This document shows, in pieces, positions 8,207-17,300 of a DNA stretch of 64,000 bases (position 1 is its first letter; each line of letters starts with the position of its first letter). The stretch spans positions 1 through 64,000 of the forward strand of contig CAZPDM010000004.1 in NCBI GenBank assembly GCA_964585305.1. Reading direction: 5' to 3'. Both the position numbers and the translations under genes were made by a program. Under the pieces are notes generated by a model. That model worked only from the letters and a program-made list of their open reading frames with translations, did not search any database and had not been told where the DNA came from. The stretch is from CAZPDM01 sp964585305 (lineage in GTDB: Bacteria > Planctomycetota > Uabimicrobiia > Uabimicrobiales > JABWCH01).

Positions 8207-9682
8207 ATGCCGGATGTAATTGAAGTAAAATGTCAATGTGGCCGAAAAGTCCGCGCACCTAAAGAAAAAGCCGGATCTACTGGAAAATGTCCATATTGCC
8301 GCCAGCCTATTACGATCCCCTTAGAAGAAAAATATGATCCGTTAAGAACGGCCACACGTTCTCCTGAAGAAATATTAAGTGCTTTCGAAGATCTTCCTAT
8401 TGAACAACCGGCGGCAAAACCTATTCCTCCACCTCCTAGCAAATCTGCTAGCTCTCCAAAACCTCCCCCTAAACCTACAAATCCTTGTCCAAAATGTGGA
8501 AAAGATAATCCTAAAAATGCTACAGAATGTCAATATTGCCATCGAAATTTTAAAGCCATCCAAGTTGTTGGGACAAAATCCAAACCAGCTAAAAAAAGCG
8601 TTTTAAAAAAATTGATTTTAGCAACCATACTAGCTTTTATCTTGGGTATTATTGTTGGTATTGCGATTGGACCAGAATATTTAAATCTTTTGCCACCGAA
8701 GGCAAAAATTTTACGATTGTTTGGAAAACAATCGAATAATTCTGATTCTAACAGTTATAATATTCCCAATACTCCAGATATTCCCAATACTCCAGATAAC
8801 TCTTCAACTCGTCCTAATCAAAATTCTACTAGTTCTACAGTTGCAAGCCGTACAATAGATGTAAAACCTTTTCAAATATATCTTGCCAGTTTGGATCAAG
8901 AGTCCAATCGATTGGATCAGAAATATCGAAGTTTGTTAAATAAATATCCTAGTGCAATAAATGACGATGTCGAACAAACTTTAAAAAAAACACAGCAAAA
9001 AAGACAAGAAGTAGGCGATTATGTTCGTAATGTAAATGCTAAAATTTTTGGTAGTACAGTTCCTATTATTGATAAAAGTTTATTTAGTGATTTACAGACA
9101 TCTCATCAAAAAATTGATCAAACTTTAGCTCAATATGAAAAAATGACAACAAAAGCTACTAGAATTTCTAGTAGCATTTATTTGGGACGTTGGTACGAAC
9201 GTTTGAAAGTTTGTTTGACAATTATAGAAGAATTATCCCAACAAAAAAATCCTCCCTATGAAAATAATTCTGCAAGAGTTAGTGTTCAGCAAGGGCTTAA
9301 TCCTGTTGCATTAGGCAGAATGCAAGATTATCCTTCAGAAATTGAAGAAGCAGTTCGGTTGCTAAAATCAGCCATGATTCAACCAAATTCTAATATCCAA
9401 GCCTGGATAGAAGATCAATTAAGTCAGCAAAAAAGACAAGTTCAAGTTTTAGATAAATTTCTTAAAAATTCTGAAAAGTTTGATTTGCCTATAGATAATG
9501 AATTATCACGATTTGAAGTTGTCATGGCTAGAATCAATAGTACACGCCAGCAAAAAATTTTAGAAAATGATGTTAAGATTGCTGTACAAACTGCTAAAGA
9601 AATTGAACGAGCATACCGACAAGATTATGAGGCCTTTAATAGTAGTATACATAGTTTTAGTCTTTCTGTAAAAGGGCAATAA
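8207..9682 (+). CDS. Zinc-ribbon membrane protein of unknown function
   Basis: A 491-residue protein that I cannot assign to a named family. Residues about 9-35 form a zinc ribbon (CQCGRK then CPYC), followed by a Pro-rich linker. A second ribbon (CPKCGK then CQYCHRNF) lies at about 95-115. One hydrophobic segment, LILATILAFILGIIVGIAIG, lies at about 137-156. The long remainder is polar and helical, probably outside the membrane. A perfect 18-base tandem duplication near 8761-8796 encodes IPNTPD twice. Ribosome site AAGGA is seven bases before the ATG. The gene abuts tatA with a one-base gap, suggesting co-translation. Planctomycetes have many such two-ribbon proteins, usually uncharacterised. 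Confidence 0.7.
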   Translation: MPDVIEVKCQCGRKVRAPKEKAGSTGKCPYCRQPITIPLEEKYDPLRTATRSPEEILSAFEDLPIEQPAAKPIPPPPSKSASSPKPPPKPTNPCPKCGKDNPKNATECQYCHRNFKAIQVVGTKSKPAKKSVLKKLILATILAFILGIIVGIAIGPEYLNLLPPKAKILRLFGKQSNNSDSNSYNIPNTPDIPNTPDNSSTRPNQNSTSSTVASRTIDVKPFQIYLASLDQESNRLDQKYRSLLNKYPSAINDDVEQTLKKTQQKRQEVGDYVRNVNAKIFGSTVPIIDKSLFSDLQTSHQKIDQTLAQYEKMTTKATRISSSIYLGRWYERLKVCLTIIEELSQQKNPPYENNSARVSVQQGLNPVALGRMQDYPSEIEEAVRLLKSAMIQPNSNIQAWIEDQLSQQKRQVQVLDKFLKNSEKFDLPIDNELSRFEVVMARINSTRQQKILENDVKIAVQTAKEIERAYRQDYEAFNSSIHSFSLSVKGQ

Positions 9683-9683
9683 A

Positions 9684-9941
9684 ATGTTTTTATTTAGTAT
9701 GCCAGGTGCTACAGAATGGATTGTTATTTTAGTAGTAGCTCTATTATTATTTGGAAAACGATTGCCTGAAGTTGCTCGTGGATTGGGACAAAGTATTACA
9801 GAGTTTAAGCGAGGATTACAAAATATTACAGATGATATTAGTATCGCTACTCAAAATGCTGAAAAATCTCATAAACAAAACTTAACTGATAATTCAACAA
9901 TTCCACCTACTACTAATAACAATTCAGAATCTAAAATATAA
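9684..9941 (+). CDS. tatA: Sec-independent translocase subunit TatA
   Basis: 85 residues with the classic TatA/E layout: a short N-terminal membrane helix (EWIVILVVALLLFG), the FGK hinge, an amphipathic helix containing KRLPEVARGLGQSITEFKRG, and a polar Asn/Thr-rich tail. TatA multimers form the size-variable passage of the twin-arginine system that exports folded proteins. No tatB or tatC is present in the window. It directly follows the zinc-ribbon gene, so the two are probably translated together. It could be called TatB on distant similarity, but the short tail favours TatA. Confidence 0.93.
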   Translation: MFLFSMPGATEWIVILVVALLLFGKRLPEVARGLGQSITEFKRGLQNITDDISIATQNAEKSHKQNLTDNSTIPPTTNNNSESKI

Positions 9942-9997
9942 TTCTACTTAAAAAAAAAGAAGCATAACAAAAGTATGCTCTTATAAAAATATTTTTG

Positions 9998-10070
9998 TGG
10001 GGTCACTGGGATTCGAACCCAGAACCGACGAGTTATGAGCCCGCTGCTCTGACCGTTGAGCTACAACCCC
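9998..10070 (-). tRNA. tRNA with CAT anticodon (Met-type)
   Basis: 73-base cloverleaf on the minus strand. Its acceptor GGGGTTG pairs with TGACCCC, the D-arm is GCTC-GAGC, the anticodon loop is CTCATAA, and the T-arm is CTGGGTTCGAATCCCAG. The discriminator is A and CCA is not encoded. The first acceptor pair is G-C and the anticodon stem lacks the initiator GGG/CCC pairs, so it is an elongator Met tRNA, or possibly Ile with a modified CAU. Confidence 0.93.
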
Positions 10071-10091
10071 GAGAATAAATTTTAAAACTGA

Positions 10092-10164
10092 TGGGTCCAC
10101 TGGGATTCGAACCCAGAACCGACGAGTTATGAGCCCGCTGCTCTGACCGTTGAGCTACAGACCC
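10092..10164 (-). tRNA. tRNA with CAT anticodon (Met-type), second copy
   Basis: 73-base cloverleaf on the minus strand, identical to its downstream neighbour through the D, anticodon and T arms and differing only in the acceptor stem (GGGTCTG with TGGACCC). Discriminator is A and CCA is not encoded. The two tRNAs are 21 bases apart and probably one transcript. One of the pair could be the tRNA-Ile that reads AUA after lysidine modification. Confidence 0.93.
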
Positions 10165-10179
10165 AATCAGATTGGGAGT

Positions 10180-10207
10180 ATTATATACTTTTTTTTTAAA
10201 ATTTCAA
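10180..10207 (-). promoter_or_regulatory. Promoter of the tRNA pair
   Basis: Read on the minus strand, TTGAAA and TATAAT are separated by 16 bases. The -10 box lies about 15 bases before the first tRNA base. Confidence 0.6.
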
Positions 10208-10353
10208 GAAAAAAATATTTTTTTCGAGTAGAAATGGAAAATTTTTTTGTTAACTCTATAGAAAATCGCAAATTATGCCATTTTTTGATGGAAAAATACC
10301 CCAGTTTTTATTAGTTTTTTTTAACTGGCATGTTTTCCTAAAGGAGCGACGTT

Positions 10354-11853
10354 ATGGACAGTCTGGGCAATGGAGCTATAGCCCGGCTTACGGTTACCGT
10401 TCAAAACAAGGCAATTTCTAAAGTTGATATTACTAAAGGTACAAATTTAGTTATTGGTAGAGGCAATGATGCAAATTACCAAATAAAATCAGGAGCCCTT
10501 TCTCGTAAGCACTGCCAAATATATGATAATGGTAATTTTTTGATTATAGAAGACTTAGAAAGTCTTAATGGAACTTATGTAAATCATCAAAAAATTAAAC
10601 AAACAAGGCTTAATCATGGGGATGAGATTCAATTAGGGCCTGTTGTGATTAAGGTAGAAACTATATATACGGGTAATGATAGCAAAGACTCAGATATTAT
10701 TATTCCGCAAAATCTTTTGAAGCAGCAAGATAATTTGCCAGCTAATTCAAATGATGGCAATATTACTTATAATCAGCCTGCCCAGAATGATAAAAATGAA
10801 GATTTAACTGAATTAAATCTTCCCAAAGAATCTTCTGGAGAGAATAGCAATTCTGGTACCCCACATTATTCTAATAAGGCTATTTTTGAAAGCGATTTTC
10901 CTAGTGGTAATTGTAGCAATTGCAGCAAATATATTTCTTCTAAGGAAATGTCTACGCATGGAGGAGTATTTCGAGATAGAACAATTTATTGCTTATCGTG
11001 TTTTTGCGAAGGAGCTGGCAATTTCCCTACAATTCAAGGTTTTAGAATAGTAAAACGGTTAGGTAGTGGTGGAATGGGAGATGTCTTTGAAGCCATTCAA
11101 CTATCTATGGAACGCCCTATTGCATTTAAAATTATGAGAGGTTTAGAAAGTGCTAGCGAGCCTCAAATAAAACGTTTTTTTCGAGAAGCTAAAACTGGCG
11201 GGCGATTAAATCACCCTAATATCGTTGGATTTATTGATGCTGGAAAATTAGAGGGTGCTTGCTATATTGCGATGGAATATATTTATGGTGTTGACGTTCG
11301 TCAAATTGTTCAAGAAAAAGGTCCTGTTACTTATCAGGAAGCCATGAGAATTGCTTATTATGTAGCTCAGGCTTTAGACTATGCTCACAGCCGCTTTAAT
11401 GTTGTTCATCGAGATATAAAACCCGAAAATATTCTTATTGATCGTGAGAATAATATTAAATTAACAGATTTTGGTTTGGCGAAAAATTTAGAAGAAGCAG
11501 GGCTTTCTGGCATAACAAAATCTCAAACAGGGGTAGGAACATTATACTATATGTCTCCTGAGCAAATTTTAGATGCTAGGTTTGCGGATCAACGTGCGGA
11601 CATTTATTCATTAGGTGTAAGTCTTTATGAAATGCTTACAGGTGTAAAACCCTTTATTTCGGATCAGATGATGGTTTTAGTAAATAAAATTCGTTATGAA
11701 GAAGCAAAAAATATTAAAGAAATGAAACCTTCACTTCCTTCCGAAATATGTGCTATCATTACTAAAATGATGGAAAAAACACCAGATAAACGCTACCAAA
11801 ATGCTAAAGAATTTTTGACAGCAATTAAGCCATTTTTACCAGAAAAAATGTAA
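10354..11853 (+). CDS. FHA and zinc-finger Ser/Thr protein kinase
   Basis: A 499-residue signalling kinase. An FHA domain occupies about residues 10-105, with GRG at 35-37, SRKH at 50-53 and NG at 72-73. A disordered Asn/Ser-rich linker follows, then a Cys-rich element with Cys187, Cys190, Cys213 and Cys216 that could bind one zinc. The Hanks-type kinase domain runs from about 230 to 495. It has loop GSGGMGDVFE, Lys259, catalytic HRDIKPEN at 352-359, DFG at 372-374 and a later SPEQ. All catalytic residues are present. No membrane helix is seen, so it is cytoplasmic. Ribosome site AAAGGAG is well placed. It stands alone between the tRNAs and an acyl-CoA dehydrogenase gene. Confidence 0.92.
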   Translation: MDSLGNGAIARLTVTVQNKAISKVDITKGTNLVIGRGNDANYQIKSGALSRKHCQIYDNGNFLIIEDLESLNGTYVNHQKIKQTRLNHGDEIQLGPVVIKVETIYTGNDSKDSDIIIPQNLLKQQDNLPANSNDGNITYNQPAQNDKNEDLTELNLPKESSGENSNSGTPHYSNKAIFESDFPSGNCSNCSKYISSKEMSTHGGVFRDRTIYCLSCFCEGAGNFPTIQGFRIVKRLGSGGMGDVFEAIQLSMERPIAFKIMRGLESASEPQIKRFFREAKTGGRLNHPNIVGFIDAGKLEGACYIAMEYIYGVDVRQIVQEKGPVTYQEAMRIAYYVAQALDYAHSRFNVVHRDIKPENILIDRENNIKLTDFGLAKNLEEAGLSGITKSQTGVGTLYYMSPEQILDARFADQRADIYSLGVSLYEMLTGVKPFISDQMMVLVNKIRYEEAKNIKEMKPSLPSEICAIITKMMEKTPDKRYQNAKEFLTAIKPFLPEKM

Positions 11854-11940
11854 AATTATTTTCTTATTCAATTTTTATAGGGAGTTTTTTGCTCTCTATA
11901 AAAATTGACCTATTTTTTTTTTTTTTTAATTTTTATTCGC

Positions 11941-12013
11941 TATAATTAACCGTTTGGTCAGTTCTATATACTTTTTATTACTGATTGTTTGGTTAGTATA
12001 GAAGGAGTTTTGT
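11941..12013 (+). promoter_or_regulatory. Promoter and direct-repeat operator before acyl-CoA dehydrogenase gene
   Basis: A TATAAT box at 11941-11946 is followed by two similar half-sites. GTTTGGTCAGTTCTATA lies at 11952-11968 and GTTTGGTTAGTATAGA at 11987-12002, with a 35-base start-to-start distance. The second half-site runs into the GAAGGAG ribosome site. The position over the transcription start suggests binding of a repressor, but no regulator gene is adjacent. Confidence 0.45.
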
Positions 12014-13231
12014 ATGGCTTTCTTTACAGAAGCACAAGAGCAAGTTTTATATAAATTACATGGTAAAGATTCAGGATATGCAGAAAATCTAGCCTTTTTA
12101 CGTGATTCATTAGAAGAATTTATTCTTCGTAAGGTTGCACCAGCAGCTTATCGTGATGATATTGAAGAACATTTTTCTGTTGAAAATTTTCATGAATTAG
12201 GCCAGCTTGGCTTTTTTGCACTTTCTTTTCCAGAAAAATATGATGGCTTAAATTTGCCATTTACTTATTATTGTTCTGGATTAGAAAGTTTAGCCAAAGC
12301 AGATGCAGGATTTGCTTTAGCGGTTGCAATACATGGGACAACTGCAGATGGAATTTTGCATTACGCCCATGATAATATCAAGCAAAAACATTTGGCTGAT
12401 ATTATCTCAGGTCGAAAGGTTGCAGCCTTTGCTTTAAGCGAAACTACAAGTGGTAGCGATGCTCAAAATATGGCAACAAATTTCCGTTACGATCCTGATA
12501 CAAAAGAATATGTTATCAATGGAACAAAATATTGGATTACAAATGGTATCTCCGCAGATGTATTCTTTTTAATGGCTCGTGATGCTGAAGGAAAAGTAAG
12601 TGCTTTTGTTATCGATAAAGAAGGCAAAGGTACTTTTGAACAGCATAAAATTGCTGATAAAATGGGCGTTCGTGCATCGAATACAGCCGAACTTGTATTC
12701 CAAGACTATCGAGTTCCTGAACATTGCTTAGTTGGTGAAAAGGGCTGCGGTTTTAAATATGCTATGCGAATGTTAAATGGCGGACGCATTACCATTGGTG
12801 CTTGGTCAACAGGAATTGCACAAGGCGCGTATGAAAAACTTTTGAAGTATGCCCATGAACGAAAAATGTTTGGAAAACTGTTACGAGATTTAGACAATAC
12901 TAAAAAAGAATTTGCTGAAATGATTGTTGAAATTTCTGCAAGTCGTGAACTTTATCATCATGCGGCATTCTTTAAAGAAGATAAGAATATTGCTCAATAT
13001 GCGGCTGTTGCGAAAATTAAAGCAAGCGAAGTTGCTGTTCATGTTTCTGAACGTGCTATTGAACTAGCTGGCGGATATGGATATGTTCGTGATTCTCGAA
13101 TCGAACGGCATCTTAGAGATGCACTTTTAGGACGCATTGGAGAAGGTGCGAACGAAGTTTTAAAGATCGTCGTAATTCCTCGTATTCTTTATCAAGCCTT
13201 TGAAAAAAAGCCTATTACCATGACATGGTAA
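12014..13231 (+). CDS. Acyl-CoA dehydrogenase
   Basis: FAD-dependent acyl-CoA dehydrogenase catalysing alpha,beta-dehydrogenation of an acyl-CoA. Visible features are the N-terminal helical domain, the flavin-contact segment ALSETTSGSDAQNM, WITNG, the conserved RMLNGGRITIGA region, and the C-terminal motif GGYGYVRDSRIERHLRDA. The last is followed by GRIGEGANE, where the Glu is the likely catalytic base. Length of 405 residues is normal for a short- or medium-chain or branched-chain enzyme; substrate chain length cannot be told. It is monocistronic, with its own promoter, possible operator and terminator. Other beta-oxidation genes are not visible nearby. Confidence 0.93.
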   Translation: MAFFTEAQEQVLYKLHGKDSGYAENLAFLRDSLEEFILRKVAPAAYRDDIEEHFSVENFHELGQLGFFALSFPEKYDGLNLPFTYYCSGLESLAKADAGFALAVAIHGTTADGILHYAHDNIKQKHLADIISGRKVAAFALSETTSGSDAQNMATNFRYDPDTKEYVINGTKYWITNGISADVFFLMARDAEGKVSAFVIDKEGKGTFEQHKIADKMGVRASNTAELVFQDYRVPEHCLVGEKGCGFKYAMRMLNGGRITIGAWSTGIAQGAYEKLLKYAHERKMFGKLLRDLDNTKKEFAEMIVEISASRELYHHAAFFKEDKNIAQYAAVAKIKASEVAVHVSERAIELAGGYGYVRDSRIERHLRDALLGRIGEGANEVLKIVVIPRILYQAFEKKPITMTW

Positions 13232-13239
13232 TTTTTGTA

Positions 13240-13280
13240 AAAACAAAAGCCAATTCTTTTTAGAATTGGCTTTTGTTTTT
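13240..13280. terminator. Bidirectional terminator
   Basis: An 18-base arm pair AAAAACAAAAGCCAATTC/GAATTGGCTTTTGTTTTT with a five-base loop lies between the convergent acyl-CoA dehydrogenase and glycosyltransferase genes. It overlaps the stop codon of the latter. Confidence 0.85.
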
Positions 13281-14385
13281 ATGTCAATAAACTTAAGTAT
13301 ATTTTTTGATATTTTTCCATCATTTGGGATTTAGTATATTCAGAAAGACATTTTTGTTGATTTTTTTGCCCTAAGATCTGACAAAGTTCATAGTTTTCTA
13401 AAAGGTGAGATAAAGCATAATAATAGGATGATTCATTTTCTAAAGGAATGACAAAGTCTTGATTTTCTAAAGAGACCATATTTTTTATATCCCCAACATC
13501 TGTACTTAAAATTGCGCAACCTGCTGCCATTCCTTCAAGAATAGAAATTGGCATTTGCTCACTATCAGAAGATAGAGCGCAAATATGTATTTTTTTTAAG
13601 AGTAGTGAGGGATCATCAATTTTACCAAAAAATTTTATTTGTGAATGGTTCCTTCCATATTGGGCTATATTTTCCAGCTTGCTACGTTCTTCACCATCCC
13701 CAATAATCCACAATTGATGAGGAGTAGGGGTAGGCAATTGATTAAAAGCGCAAATCAATCTTCCTATATTTTTTACAGCACGTAAAGCAGTTATTATGCC
13801 AACAACTTGTCCAGATGACTTTGATAAATTTTGTTCAGAACGTTCGCAAAAAAATTTATGAAACTCAATTCCATTGGGAATATAGCAAACTTTAGATTGA
13901 GGAATTTTCCAAATTTTTTTACTAATATTTTCCAAATTATATGATGGTACAATTATAAGATTGCAATGTCGCAAAAATAATCTCCGTATATATACTCTTG
14001 ATAATTTTTGCTTTTTTAATTCATCATGATTAAAGCCATCTTCGGCATGAATGATAGGACAGACTGGAGCAAAATAATGTGCCATAACCCATTCAATTGC
14101 TCCCCAGTTGTAAGTCAATAATAAATTGGGTTTGATTTGTTTTAAAAGTTGGGTAATAGTAAGAACATTTTTTAATGTATTTTTTTTAGGAAGTATAAGA
14201 TCAGAATAGAGAATATCTATTTTTTTTGATGGATCGAAATGTCCTTTACATAGATATTGGCCATCCATTGCTAAAATAGTATGACGAAATCGATGATCTA
14301 AGTTTTGAATAATATCCGATGTACGGACTTGAGGGCCACCAATATTAAATGTGGAAAAAACATGAAGAAGATGCCAAGAAGACAT
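13279..14385 (-). CDS. Family 4 glycosyltransferase
   Basis: A 368-residue GT-B glycosyltransferase. The N-terminal HVFSTFNIGGPQVRTSD is the acceptor-side Gly-rich segment, and the middle shows VPSYNLE and CYIPNGIEFHKF. The donor domain has VGIITALRAVKNIGRLI, GDGEER and the late ISILEGMAAGCAILSTDVG, a variant of the E-x7-E motif that binds a nucleotide-sugar. It probably adds a sugar to a surface polysaccharide or lipid-linked glycan. It starts 12 bases after the coiled-coil gene on the same strand, so it is likely the last gene of the sigma-factor operon. Sugar donor and acceptor are unknown. Confidence 0.85.
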   Translation of the reverse strand: MSSWHLLHVFSTFNIGGPQVRTSDIIQNLDHRFRHTILAMDGQYLCKGHFDPSKKIDILYSDLILPKKNTLKNVLTITQLLKQIKPNLLLTYNWGAIEWVMAHYFAPVCPIIHAEDGFNHDELKKQKLSRVYIRRLFLRHCNLIIVPSYNLENISKKIWKIPQSKVCYIPNGIEFHKFFCERSEQNLSKSSGQVVGIITALRAVKNIGRLICAFNQLPTPTPHQLWIIGDGEERSKLENIAQYGRNHSQIKFFGKIDDPSLLLKKIHICALSSDSEQMPISILEGMAAGCAILSTDVGDIKNMVSLENQDFVIPLENESSYYYALSHLLENYELCQILGQKNQQKCLSEYTKSQMMEKYQKIYLSLLT

Positions 14386-14397
14386 AAATAAAACTCC

Positions 14398-17300
14398 TTA
14401 TTTATTTAAGTTGCCTTCTAATCTTTCAATAAATTTTTTAGTAATTTCGGAGAGAGAGCCTTCTTCTAAGCTAATTCTTTCAAGTTTTTTACGCGTCATA
14501 TCATCCATACTTCCTTTTCGTTTGACTTCTTCGTAAAGGCTTTCTGTCTTATTTTTTATTTCGATTTGCATTTCTCTAATCATTTTTAATTCTGCAATAC
14601 TGGGAACGATTTGAGGTGCCATTTCACCACCGTCTTCGTCCATTTCTTCTGGTTCTTGTTGGTTTTTACGGCGTTGTCTTTCTTGTTTAAATGTTTCGAT
14701 AAGTTTTTCTACTCGCGCAATAACTTCTTCTTCTAGACTTTGTGTCATAGAACCTGTATCGCCTTGTTGCAAGTTTTCTATAATTTCTTCCATTGTTACA
14801 GAAATGCGTTTACATATCCATCCAAAAACCTGGCTTTCTTCTTTCTCTAAAACTTCTAAGACTTTTCCTAAGTCATCTTTAAGATTACGTTGAGGAGTAA
14901 TAAGTTTTTCATTGATTTCAATACGTACCCTGCGGCTTTTGGGATTTTTGCTTAGTTCTTGAGTAGTTTGTAAAATTTTTCGTTGTTGTTTGGCAATTTC
15001 TTTTAGTTGATTTTCTAAATCAAATAGCATTTCTTCTTGACGCAATTTTTCGTATTCCCATTTTTCTTTTTCTATTTCACGTTTAGCTTGTTCCAAATTT
15101 TTAATAGCATCTTCTTGACTTTCTTGGGTTCCAGAAGTGTCTCTTTGTTGCATTTGTCGTTGAGCTTGTTGCATTTTAGAACTTGCGTTCTCTGCGGATT
15201 GGCTGGCTTCTTTTCGTTGCAATTTGTCTAATTTTCTTCTTAATTCATCCAATTCTTTTTGCAACTCCAATTGTTTTTTCTCAAGTTCATCCAGTTGCTT
15301 TTTCTGGTTTTGAGATAGAGTTTCATTACGCATTTGATCAAGAGACTGTTGCATATTTTGCAAATTTTCTAATGCTTGGGCCTGGTTTTGTTGAGCTTCG
15401 CTTAGATTTCTTTGTTGCATTTTTTGTAGAGCTTCTTTCATTTTTTCTTTAGCATTTTGAGCAGTTTCAGAAGCCTTTTTTAGTTTTTTCTTATTTTCTT
15501 TTTCAGCTCGAACTTGTTGTTGCTCCATTTTTTCCATAAGATTATTTAATTTTTCTAAAACTTGTTTTTGTTCTTGTTGCAGCTTTTCTAATTTCTTTTG
15601 TGATTGGCTATTTTCTTCCATACTCAATTTTAGTTTATCTAAAGCCTGCTGCAAAGACTCTACTGCTTCTTTTTGATTTTGCTTTGCGCCAGAGTAATCA
15701 TTTTGCGCCATTTTTTGATTGGCTTGACTCATTTGTTCTGCTGCATTTTTTACTTGTTCTTCTGTTTTTTTGATTCCTTCGGAGATGCCTTTATTGTCTG
15801 GTTTTTTAGCATTATCTTGAAGTTCTTGAGCTAAATTTTTTGCCTTTTGTTCAAGCCCTTCTTGACTGATTCTTGAAAATCCTGATTGAGAATTTTGACG
15901 ATTGATTTGTTCTTGGAGAGCTTGTAAGGCCTGTTTGAGTTGTTCTAATGCTTCATTATTTTGTTCGAATGCTTCCGTTGCATTATTTTTTTTCATTTCT
16001 TGATTTATTTGATCAAGTTTTTTTTTGCTTTGTTCTAGTGGATTTATAGCAGGTTTAGAAATTGGTTGTTTTTTTATTTCTTCTAAAATTTTTTTTGCTT
16101 GTTCTATTTGCTTTTCTTGATCAGGAGATAATTCTGAAATATCTTTCTTTGGCGTAGAATTATTAAGTTGCTCAAGTTTTTGCATGGCGTCTTTTAATTC
16201 TTCATCTAATTGAGGATGAGAAAGCTTTTCAGAATTTTGCCGATTTTTTTCAGCAGCTTGGCGAAGTTGCTGGCTAGCTTTTTTTAGCGATTCCATTATG
16301 TCATTTGCCATTTTTTGTTTCTTTTCTTGCTGGGAAGTATCAGAGTCAATTTGATTATTTTGAGCTTGAGAATCAGCCTTTTCCGCCATTTTATCTATTT
16401 GTTGTGCAAATTCTTCTTGCTTATTGGCCAACTTTTGGCCAGGAGATTTTTCTTGTGGCTTTCCATCGTTGAGAATATCCCTTGCAGCAGAAAGAAATTC
16501 AAGTGCCCGTTGTTCTGCAGAAGACGCTTCATTTATTTTCTTTTCTGCTAATTGCTGGGCAGCTTTGTCCATTTCACTAGCTGCGGTTTGCGTCCATTTT
16601 GCTGCATTTTCTAAATTTCCCTGTTTTGTTTCTTGTGCTTGTTTTTGCAATTTTTCTGTAATTTTTTTTGTCTGAGAAAATATTTTTTCTTGCATTTCTT
16701 TAAGCGGTGCTAAAAATTTTGAGCTTTCTTTTTGTTGTATTTTTTCCCCAATTTCTTTTGCTGAATTAAATTTTTCCCCAATCTTTTCTAAAGATGTTTT
16801 GATTGATTCAATATTTCCCTCTTTTAAATTTTGGGATAATTTTTTCATCTCTTCTAAAGACTCTTGCAGTTGTTTTGCTGCCTCTTTTATTTTTATACTA
16901 TCTTCCGGAGACAATCCATTTTCTTGTAGCTTATTGGCAGCATTTTCCAAACGATTTGCAAGTTTTTCTAAATCTTTTGCTAGACGAGTTTGTCCACGCG
17001 CTAATCGTCCGGCTTCTTCATCATTTGTAGGATCAAAATTTTGGATCATTTTTTGTGCTTTTTCTTGACGATCCATAATTTCTTGAAGTTCTTTAGAAAA
17101 ATTCATCAAAGATTGCAATTCTTGTGTTTTTTGATAAAGTTTGCTTTCTTCTTGTAAAATTTCTAAAATTTCTTGTGCCAATTGTTGTTCACTTTGATTA
17201 GGTTCTTCTTTATCTTTTATGTTATCTTGTAACTTTTGCCAGTTTTGTTGCAATTCTTGAATTTCTTGTTTGAACTTTTGTTGATTTGCAGCTTGTTTTA

